A stretch of DNA of 48,237 nt, taken from Bacteroidota bacterium (GTDB lineage Bacteria > Bacteroidota > Bacteroidia > 2-12-FULL-35-15). The position numbers and the translations under genes were made by a program. The notes under the pieces were generated by a model. The model had not been told where the DNA came from. It did not search any database and saw nothing but the letters and a program-made list of their open reading frames with translations. Location of the stretch: contig SXIH01000005.1 of assembly GCA_005772895.1 (NCBI GenBank), positions 1-48,237 on the forward strand. The letters run 5' to 3'. This document shows, piece by piece, positions 42,037 through 48,237 of the stretch (position 1 is the first letter of the stretch; every line of letters starts with the position of its first letter).

Positions 42037-43536
42037 ATGGAAAAAGAATTGACATTAGAAGAAATCCAAGATTTTAAAGGAAAATATCCAAAACAATTAT
42101 GGTATTTGTTTTTAATAGAAATGTGGGAACGTTTTTGTTTCTATGGTATGCGTGGTGTATTGACCATTTTTATGGCCGATCAGATTTTAGGATTGTCGTT
42201 GCCCGATAAAGATGCCAACCTTAAATACGGAGCGATTCAAGCTTTTGTTTATGCCTTCACTTTTGTGGGTGGAATTTTTGCAGATAAATTTTTAGGATTC
42301 AAAAAATCGCTCTTGTTTGGTGGACTGGTAATGATTGCAGGAAATATTATTATCGCTGTTTCTCCTCAGGAATTTTTCTATTTAGGAATCACACTCTCTA
42401 TTATAGGTACAGGATTTTTTAAGCCGAATATTTCTTCCATGGTTGGTGAATTATATAAAGAAGGTGATGCAAGAAGAGATGCTGGATTCGGATTGTTTTA
42501 CTCCGGAATAAATATTGGTGCATTGCTAGGTGGTGCTGTTTGTGTGTATTTAGGAACTAGTAAAGATTACGGATGGAGTTATGCATTCCTTTCTGCAGCC
42601 ATTGTAATGGCAATAGGATTAATCACTTTTTTGATGACAAAAAAATCATTGGGTCCAATTGGAAATTCTCCTCTATTAAATTTACCTGCGAATAAACGAT
42701 TGACCAAGGAAATAATCGTATACGTTGGCGCATTGTTGAGTATTCCTTTGATTTTTATTATGATTAAGAATACCGACTATACAGATTACTTCATGTATTC
42801 AATCGGACCACTAGCATTTTTGTATTTCATTTATGAAACAATAAAAGAAGGCGACTCAAAAGCACAAAAGAAATTAATTGCTGCATTTATTTTTATTTTG
42901 TTCTCCATTATTTTCTGGGCGTTCTTCGAACAAAGCGGTGGTTCATTGGCATTGTTTGCACAGGATAATTTACACCACAATTTATTCTCATTTGAAATCA
43001 ACCCGAACATTGTAAACAATACTTCCAACTCATTATTTGTTATCATCTTCAGTCCGATACTTGGATTAATATGGTTAGCTATGGCAAAAAAGAAAATTGA
43101 ACCAAATACTGTTATTAAATTTGGAATAGGGTTTTTATTTTTAGCAGCCGCTTTTTATATTTTTTATTATACACGATTCTTTGCTGATGAAAATGGAAAA
43201 ACTTCTTTAAATGCATTTACACTTGCCTACTTGGTAATTACATTTGGAGAGTTGGCATTATCTCCAATTGGTTTGTCTATTATGACTAAGCTTTCTCCAA
43301 AGCGATTAGCGGGGATGATGATGGGTTTTTGGTTTTTAGCAAGTGCCTACGGACAATATGCTGCTGGACTATTAGGAGCAGGAATGTCGAGTCCGGATGA
43401 AAACGCCAACCTAACAACTAAGCTTGAATTGTATACAGACGGATATCAACAACTGGCTATTTATGCTTTGATTGCCGGAATTATATTAATCGCTATTTCA
43501 CCATTGATTCGTAAATTGATGCAAGAGGTAAAATAA
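42037..43536 (+). CDS. POT family proton-dependent di/tripeptide transporter
   Basis: 499-residue polytopic transporter (MFS, PTR2 family) that imports di- and tripeptides with protons. The family signature in helix 1 is EMWERFCFYGMRGVLTIFM, with the conserved E-x-x-E-R-F pattern. The second signature is GTGFFKPNISSMVGELY. The central region has extra hydrophobic segments typical of bacterial POTs with 14 helices. C-terminal KLSPKRLAGMMMGFWFLASA is also characteristic. The gene lies between purT and mnmH, with only 2 bp to the TTG start of mnmH, so cotranscription is likely though the functions are unrelated. Confidence 0.94.
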   Translation: MEKELTLEEIQDFKGKYPKQLWYLFLIEMWERFCFYGMRGVLTIFMADQILGLSLPDKDANLKYGAIQAFVYAFTFVGGIFADKFLGFKKSLLFGGLVMIAGNIIIAVSPQEFFYLGITLSIIGTGFFKPNISSMVGELYKEGDARRDAGFGLFYSGINIGALLGGAVCVYLGTSKDYGWSYAFLSAAIVMAIGLITFLMTKKSLGPIGNSPLLNLPANKRLTKEIIVYVGALLSIPLIFIMIKNTDYTDYFMYSIGPLAFLYFIYETIKEGDSKAQKKLIAAFIFILFSIIFWAFFEQSGGSLALFAQDNLHHNLFSFEINPNIVNNTSNSLFVIIFSPILGLIWLAMAKKKIEPNTVIKFGIGFLFLAAAFYIFYYTRFFADENGKTSLNAFTLAYLVITFGELALSPIGLSIMTKLSPKRLAGMMMGFWFLASAYGQYAAGLLGAGMSSPDENANLTTKLELYTDGYQQLAIYALIAGIILIAISPLIRKLMQEVK

Positions 43537-43538
43537 TT

Positions 43539-44588
43539 TTGCCTACACCAATCAACATAGAAGAATTCACAAAACTTTCGGAAACACATCCGATATTGGA
43601 TGTTCGCACGCCTGCCGAATTTTCTCAAGGACATATTCCCGGAGCATTCAATCTTCCTATTTTTACAAATGAAGAACGTGCAATTATAGGAACACTTTAT
43701 AAGCAGGAAGGAAAGCAGCCAGCTGTTTTAAAAGCTCTGGAAATTGTCGGGCCGAAACTTCATGAATATGTTCAGGATGCAATTAGGTTAAATAAATCAG
43801 ATACATTTTTAGTTCATTGTTGGCGAGGTGGAATGCGTAGTTCCAGCATGGCTTGGTTTTTAGAAACCTATGGGTTTAAATGTTTAACATTAAAAGGTGG
43901 ATATAAAAATTATCGCAAACAAGTCCTTGCAAGTTTTGATGAACAGAAAAACATAGTTGTTTTAGGAGGAAAAACAGGCTGCGGAAAAACAATTATTCTT
44001 CGTGAGCTTGAAAGACAAAATGAACAAATCATTGATCTTGAAAAAATTGCTCATCATAAAGGTTCTTCTTTTGGTGCATTAGGAGAAGAACCACAAGCTT
44101 CGCAAGAACAATTTGAAAACGACCTCTCACTCTATCTGTCAAAAATTGATTCTCAAAAAAAATGTTGGATTGAAAATGAAAGCAGAATGATAGGAACAAA
44201 TATTATTCCTACCGGGTTATGGAATCAAATGAAAAATGCAATTGTAATTTCTATTGGATTACCAATGGAAGAGCGCTTGAAATTTTTAGTGAAAGAGTAT
44301 GGGAAATTCAGCAGAGAAGAATTAATTGAAGCCATAGAACGCATTGGCAAAAAATTAGGAGGTCAGCATGTTAAACGGGCGATTGACTCAATAGCAATCA
44401 GAGATTACGAAACAGCTTTCGGAATTTGTTTGGTCTATTATGATAAAACATACAATTACGGAGAAGAAAAAAGAGAAGAAGAAAAAATTATACATTGTGA
44501 TTTTGAACAATTAAATGTTGAGTTGATTGCCAGAGAAATCGTGAGTAGACAAAAGGCAATAGACAGTAAACAAAAAGTAAAAAAATAA
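43539..44588 (+). CDS. mnmH: tRNA 2-selenouridine synthase
   Basis: Replaces sulfur of mnm5s2U34 by selenium in tRNAs for Lys, Glu and Gln, through a geranylated intermediate, using selenophosphate. 349 residues from a TTG start at 43539. The N-terminal rhodanese domain holds catalytic Cys94 in FLVHCWRGGMRSSSMAWFL; a P-loop domain follows with VVLGGKTGCGKT (143-151 core). The signature CWRGGMRS separates it from ordinary rhodaneses. The last residues (SRQKAIDSKQKVKK) are encoded by an AGTAGACA-type repeat, so the tail is probably an addition. selD follows directly and supplies the selenium donor. Confidence 0.95.
   Translation: MPTPINIEEFTKLSETHPILDVRTPAEFSQGHIPGAFNLPIFTNEERAIIGTLYKQEGKQPAVLKALEIVGPKLHEYVQDAIRLNKSDTFLVHCWRGGMRSSSMAWFLETYGFKCLTLKGGYKNYRKQVLASFDEQKNIVVLGGKTGCGKTIILRELERQNEQIIDLEKIAHHKGSSFGALGEEPQASQEQFENDLSLYLSKIDSQKKCWIENESRMIGTNIIPTGLWNQMKNAIVISIGLPMEERLKFLVKEYGKFSREELIEAIERIGKKLGGQHVKRAIDSIAIRDYETAFGICLVYYDKTYNYGEEKREEEKIIHCDFEQLNVELIAREIVSRQKAIDSKQKVKK
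44544..44577 (+). repeat. AGTAGACA-type repeat encoding the MnmH tail
   Basis: AGTAGACAAAAGGCAATAGA then CAGTAAACAAAAAG resembles the repeats at 9157-9191 and 11580-11616. Here it is read through as part of the coding sequence and ends 11 bp before the final codon position of mnmH. Confidence 0.65.
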
Positions 44589-44600
44589 AAGCTTCGCGAA

Positions 44601-44630
44601 CTTTGCGCCTTCTTTGCGTCCTTTGCGGTT
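44601..44630 (+). repeat. CTTTGCG triplicate repeat between mnmH and selD
   Basis: Three spaced copies of CTTTGCG (CTTTGCGCCTTCTTTGCGTC then CTTTGCGGTT) fill the gap before selD. This is a known style of dispersed repeat in Bacteroidota genomes. It would lie in the leader of selD and ends 8 bp before its ATG. Confidence 0.65.
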
Positions 44631-44637
44631 AAAAATT

Positions 44638-45675
44638 ATGGAAGAAGTTAAACTTACACAATACTCACACGGAGCGGGATGTGGTTGTAAAATTGCACCT
44701 CATGTTTTAGAAGAAATCCTAAAATCGAATTTTGTTGCTCCTACTGATAAGAAATTAATAGTCGGGAACAGTTCCAAAGACGATGCGGCAGTTTATGATA
44801 TTGGAAACGGACAAGCCATAATTAGCACAACAGATTTTTTTATGCCAATCGTAAATGACGCTATTGATTTCGGAAAAATTGCCTCTGCAAATGCCATTAG
44901 TGATGTGTATGCAATGGGCGGAAAACCTCTTTTGGCAATTGCGATTTTGGGTTGGCCCATAAACAAACTTTCTCCCGAACTGGCTCAAAAAGTAATTGAC
45001 GGAGCCAGAATGATCTGTGCTGAAGCAGGAATTACATTGTCAGGTGGACACAGCATTGACAGTCCGGAACCCATTTTCGGATTAGCAGTAACTGGAATTA
45101 TTGATTTAAAAAATTTAAAACAAAATAACACTGCAAAAGAAGGAGATTTAATTTATCTCACTAAAAAAATCGGAGTTGGAATTTTAACCACAGCAGAAAA
45201 AAAAGGAATTTTAAAAGAAGAACACAAAGGAGTTGCAGCCAAACAAATGATGCAATTAAATAAGCTGGGAGAAAAATTGGGAGCGTTAAATTATGTAACT
45301 GCAATGACAGATGTAACCGGTTTTGGATTGTTAGGACATTTGATTGAAATGGCTGAAGGTGCTAATTTAGCGGCAGAAATTGATTATTCAAAAGTTCCAT
45401 TAATTGACGATTTGAGCTTTTACACTTCACAAATGTGCGTTCCTGATAATAGCTTTAGAAATTGGAGTAGTTACGACCCCAAAGTCTTGGGAATAACAGG
45501 TGATTCACTTTTGACACTCTGCGATCCACAGACAAACGGAGGATTGCTTATAACGATTAACCCAAATAGCAAAAAAGAATTCGAAGATTTACTTCGGGCA
45601 GAAGAGATGCAAAATTTTGCCCAATCAATAGGAAAAATTATTCCGAAACAAGACAAAGTGATTCTAATAAAATAG
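44638..45675 (+). CDS. selD: Selenide, water dikinase (selenophosphate synthase)
   Basis: Makes selenophosphate from selenide and ATP. 345 residues from ATG 44638 (MEEVKLTQYSHGAGCGCKIA); the longer frame from 44614 would run into the CTTTGCG repeat. The active-site position corresponding to E. coli Cys17 is Cys15, so this is the cysteine form without selenocysteine. The Gly-rich nucleotide part (GNSSKDDAAVYDIGNG) and FFMPIVNDAIDFGKIASANAISDVYAMGGKP (given in part as VNDAIDFGKIASANAISDVY) are typical. No selA, selB or selC is seen here; the neighbour mnmH points to tRNA selenouridine as the use. Confidence 0.96.
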   Translation: MEEVKLTQYSHGAGCGCKIAPHVLEEILKSNFVAPTDKKLIVGNSSKDDAAVYDIGNGQAIISTTDFFMPIVNDAIDFGKIASANAISDVYAMGGKPLLAIAILGWPINKLSPELAQKVIDGARMICAEAGITLSGGHSIDSPEPIFGLAVTGIIDLKNLKQNNTAKEGDLIYLTKKIGVGILTTAEKKGILKEEHKGVAAKQMMQLNKLGEKLGALNYVTAMTDVTGFGLLGHLIEMAEGANLAAEIDYSKVPLIDDLSFYTSQMCVPDNSFRNWSSYDPKVLGITGDSLLTLCDPQTNGGLLITINPNSKKEFEDLLRAEEMQNFAQSIGKIIPKQDKVILIK

Positions 45676-45678
45676 TAT

Positions 45679-47064
45679 TTGAAAAAAATTGATTCTATAT
45701 CTGATTCCCTTATTGTATTAACCGCTTTACTATTTATAGGCTTTTATTTATGCTTGAGTTTTTTTAACCGCCCTGCATCCGATGACTTAGCATATATTTC
45801 GATGACAAAGGGACATACGCTTTTTTCTTATGTGAGCGAAATATTTAATACCTGGAGTGGTCGCTGGACAAGCTGTTCTTATTTTTTTGCAGTTGTATCT
45901 TTCAGCAACCTATTTGAGCATATTCACTTTTATATATTTACTTATTATATTTTTACTTTATTGATTTTAAGTTACTCAACATCTATTCTTACAAAAGTTT
46001 TAATCAAAAAACTGTTTTCAGTTACAATAAATAATAAAACAGCATTTGTCTATGGAACACTGTTCACCGCTTCGTTATTTTATTTTACAATCGACCACAT
46101 AGAAGTATGGTGGTGGCTTTCAGCTAGTTTTGGTTATTTGCAGGGAATTGTATTTTTATTATTTGGAATTGCAATTTTAACCAGAATTAAGAAAAATATT
46201 GTTCATTATTTATTAATCTCTTTGAGTTTTATTTATGTAGGAGCTTGTTTTGAAATTTACGCACTTATCCTTTTCTGTCTGTTTGGATTGATTGGGATTT
46301 ACTATTTAAAAAACAAACAAAGTGATTCGTTTAAAGCAAACTATAAATCTTACACTAAAGCTATAGTTGTTGCTTTCTTGTCATTTTGTTTCTCTGCGGG
46401 CATTTGCTTTTCGGCTCCGGGAAATACAAACCGACAAAAAAATGTGTTTAGCTTAGAAATAAGCAAAAGTGAATCAATAAGTCTATCTCCAAGTCTACAA
46501 AAGAAATATGTTCTTGCTTTAGGAATATCTTCCTTGTTTATGCTTTTAGGGATGAAAATTAAAAAAGAAACGAATCAGCTGGTTGATTTTAAAAAAGCAA
46601 TGTTGTTTGCAGGAATTCCGCTGATAATCTCAATTATAGTCACTTGCCTGTTTCAGTTCTTCATTTTAAAAGATTTTGCAATGCCTTTGCGTGGGTGGAC
46701 ATTTACAAGTTTTTCTATTGCTTTATTCTTCTGTGTTATATTCTTGAGTGTTGGTTATTCCATTCAAACAAAATTTGCCAAGATGAGCTCATTGATAAAA
46801 ATTGTTTTCCCATTGTTTGTTGCTAGTGTGCTCCTGATTGTATTGGCGAAACAATACAACTACACAAGTAAATATGCAAGCGCTTATGATGAATTAATTA
46901 TACAATTAACCGAAGCAAAGAAAAATAAAACTACTAATACCGTTTTTGTAAAAGAATTGCCAGCATCTGGTATGTTAACACCATTGAATATTGCAGATGA
47001 CTATGATAAGAATCCCTTAAAGAATATTCTAGGATTAGAATTTGAAATAAGTACAGAAAAATAA
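45679..47064 (+). CDS. Polytopic membrane protein, DUF6056/glycosyltransferase-like
   Basis: 461-residue integral membrane protein with about 11 to 12 hydrophobic segments, starting at TTG 45679, 3 bp after selD. After the first helix it has SFFNRPASDDLAYISMTKGH, with the Asp-Asp pair in the first periplasmic loop that is typical of GT-C fold lipid-linked glycosyltransferases. WSGRWTSCSYFF follows. The C-terminal periplasmic tail is short. It resembles the DUF6056 type of membrane protein found near O-antigen modification genes, but no bactoprenol flippase or glucosyltransferase gene is adjacent. Function remains open. Ends head-on against the last gene with no gap. Confidence 0.7.
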   Translation: MKKIDSISDSLIVLTALLFIGFYLCLSFFNRPASDDLAYISMTKGHTLFSYVSEIFNTWSGRWTSCSYFFAVVSFSNLFEHIHFYIFTYYIFTLLILSYSTSILTKVLIKKLFSVTINNKTAFVYGTLFTASLFYFTIDHIEVWWWLSASFGYLQGIVFLLFGIAILTRIKKNIVHYLLISLSFIYVGACFEIYALILFCLFGLIGIYYLKNKQSDSFKANYKSYTKAIVVAFLSFCFSAGICFSAPGNTNRQKNVFSLEISKSESISLSPSLQKKYVLALGISSLFMLLGMKIKKETNQLVDFKKAMLFAGIPLIISIIVTCLFQFFILKDFAMPLRGWTFTSFSIALFFCVIFLSVGYSIQTKFAKMSSLIKIVFPLFVASVLLIVLAKQYNYTSKYASAYDELIIQLTEAKKNKTTNTVFVKELPASGMLTPLNIADDYDKNPLKNILGLEFEISTEK

Positions 47065-48237
47065 TTAGTACAAATCTTGCGTTTCGATTAAATCCAAAAT
47101 TTCGTCCGGATTCACCTTTTGAATATTTTTCGCTGGTGGAGGAATATCTCCATTACCTTTTATAAGCCCACTGTCGGTAGCATCAATCGTATTGTTAATG
47201 TCTTTCATATCGTACATCAAGCTATTATTGTATGTCGATTTTGTCCTGCCAAAACGTAATACTAGTCCAAAATTGGCGAAAATACTCGCTCCTATTTTTT
47301 CGGAATAATAGTTAATATAAGTCGAGTTATTATCCTTAACAAGTGTTGTAGAATAAAATTGAATTTTATTTCTTGTAGTAAATCCTGTACTCAGATAAAA
47401 ATTAAAAAAGTTAGACGGCTGAACATCTAATCGCATACCGGATAAAAATTCATACCGTCCGAAATACAAGGTTTGATTTTCATTTACATTGCCGATTTTC
47501 AATGAATCGGTATTAGCAAAAGTATACAAACCTCCTTGAGGTTTTGTGTACAAACTCGTGCGGACATGTTCACCAATCGGAATAGTTAATGTCATCCCTC
47601 TTGGAAATTGAACACTGAAATTTGTTTTGTCCAATCGTCCTACTCTGATTCCTACATACGGCAGTTGATAACGGTTTCCCCACAGGAAAGAACGCGTGTA
47701 GCCCACTCTGAAACTGAAGCTTGGACTTGCAGAATAATTGTACAGAACCGTAGAAGCTAAGCGGTATGTTTTAGTATATTCATACGGACCATCTTGTGTT
47801 ACAAATGGAGACAACTCTACAAAGAAGATACTTTTCTTTCCATTACTATAAAATCCTCTGCATCCAAAAGAAAATTTATTCAGGTGATGTGGATCAATTC
47901 CTTCAAAATTTAATTTCAAACTTGTATAACTCCCGGTTAATAATAAATTCAGTGTTGAAATTTTTGTACTGTCTTTGTTATAAATATCTCTTGTAACAAT
48001 GGGGAAATTATATCCTAATGAAAACTGATTGACATGATACGTTCCCAGAAATTTGGAAATCTGATTAATTGTATCCAGTTCTTTTTTACCGGTTGAGTAA
48101 TAATCAATGTATAATGTTTTATTAAAATAGTGCTTTGGCACTTTCTTTATCTTCTTAGTAGAGTCGCTTGTATTAAATGCAGAAAGCTTTGTAGCTATTA
48201 GCACAAAGCGTATCAGAAAAAATATATGTTTTTTTAT
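47065..48237 (-). CDS. Probable outer-membrane beta-barrel protein, 5' end outside window
   Basis: At least 390 residues are visible. The frame stays open to the last base of the window: upstream of a GTG at 48204 it reads IKKHIFFLIRFVLIATKLSAFN, which is a signal peptide, so the true start codon lies just beyond 48237. The mature part has regular amphipathic strands (LNLLLTGSYTSLKLNFEG, FSFRVGYTRSFLWGNRYQLP, LRLDVQPSNFFNFYLSTGF-like), alternate Tyr, Phe and Gly, and fits an outer-membrane barrel. The C-terminal 50 residues (NTIDATDSGLIKGNGDIPPP to the end) are polar and lie outside the barrel. I do not recognise a specific family. Confidence 0.7.
   Translation of the reverse strand: MKKHIFFLIRFVLIATKLSAFNTSDSTKKIKKVPKHYFNKTLYIDYYSTGKKELDTINQISKFLGTYHVNQFSLGYNFPIVTRDIYNKDSTKISTLNLLLTGSYTSLKLNFEGIDPHHLNKFSFGCRGFYSNGKKSIFFVELSPFVTQDGPYEYTKTYRLASTVLYNYSASPSFSFRVGYTRSFLWGNRYQLPYVGIRVGRLDKTNFSVQFPRGMTLTIPIGEHVRTSLYTKPQGGLYTFANTDSLKIGNVNENQTLYFGRYEFLSGMRLDVQPSNFFNFYLSTGFTTRNKIQFYSTTLVKDNNSTYINYYSEKIGASIFANFGLVLRFGRTKSTYNNSLMYDMKDINNTIDATDSGLIKGNGDIPPPAKNIQKVNPDEILDLIETQDLY

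Noticed and set aside
44614..44637. Upstream start for selD at 44614
   Set aside because: It would add eight residues encoded by the CTTTGCG repeat; the conserved SelD N-terminus begins at ATG 44638.

Overview
The window looks like a chromosomal segment of a Bacteroidota bacterium. It is AT-rich. Two secreted proteins end in type IX secretion (T9SS) C-terminal sorting domains, outer-membrane beta-barrels and SpoIIE-type propeller sensors are present, and several intergenic regions carry the Bacteroidota -7 promoter element TAnnTTTG. The order or family cannot be fixed from the sequence alone. No phage, plasmid backbone or CRISPR array is visible.

Layout, left to right. 1-766 is the 3' end of asnS. 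926-7551 holds a large propeller/SpoIIE phosphatase and two tandem T9SS-exported paralogs. 7695-12926 holds rpoN, a PAP2-like membrane protein, a PorT-like barrel, a CAT-anticodon tRNA, a HAD hydrolase, methylmalonyl-CoA epimerase and a secreted protein. 13229-17768 holds a peptide-binding lipoprotein, a DUF4139 protein and a membrane-anchored J protein. 17886-21062 holds typA, a small membrane-anchored protein and a TSUP transporter. 21078-21951 is a REP-like repeat cluster around a solitary IS200-type HUH transposase. 21968-28698 holds an MFS transporter, a lipoprotein, a dipeptide epimerase, a 39-residue histone H1-like peptide gene, an RsmB-type methyltransferase, a His-bearing membrane protein, an ABM monooxygenase and a cupin. 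28790-35173 is a 2127-residue alpha-2-macroglobulin with an intact CAEQ thioester. 35270-40755 holds an FAD oxidoreductase, a RimB-like/RimK/AstE-like cluster, kbl and an SRPBCC protein. 40840-47064 is a plus-strand series: purT, a POT peptide transporter, mnmH, selD and a polytopic membrane protein. The window ends inside a minus-strand gene for a probable outer-membrane protein.

Shared themes. mnmH and selD are adjacent and suffice on paper for selenouridine modification of tRNA. The RimB-like protease, RimK ligase and AstE-like amidohydrolase form a plausible make-and-break set for amide-linked amino acid tags. The epimerase, peptide transporter and peptide-binding lipoprotein fit peptide scavenging.

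The most unusual content is the short repeats. A GTCCCTACGGGAC hairpin family surrounds the HUH transposase. A palindrome has inserted in frame into the macroglobulin gene as LPAGQAG and has an intergenic relative near rpoN. AGTAGACA-type repeats sit exactly at the 3' ends of three genes and supply last codons in two of them. CTTCGACTCCGCTCAG-type repeats are scattered between genes. A 201-bp element with perfect 21-bp inverted ends separates rimK from the AstE-like gene.
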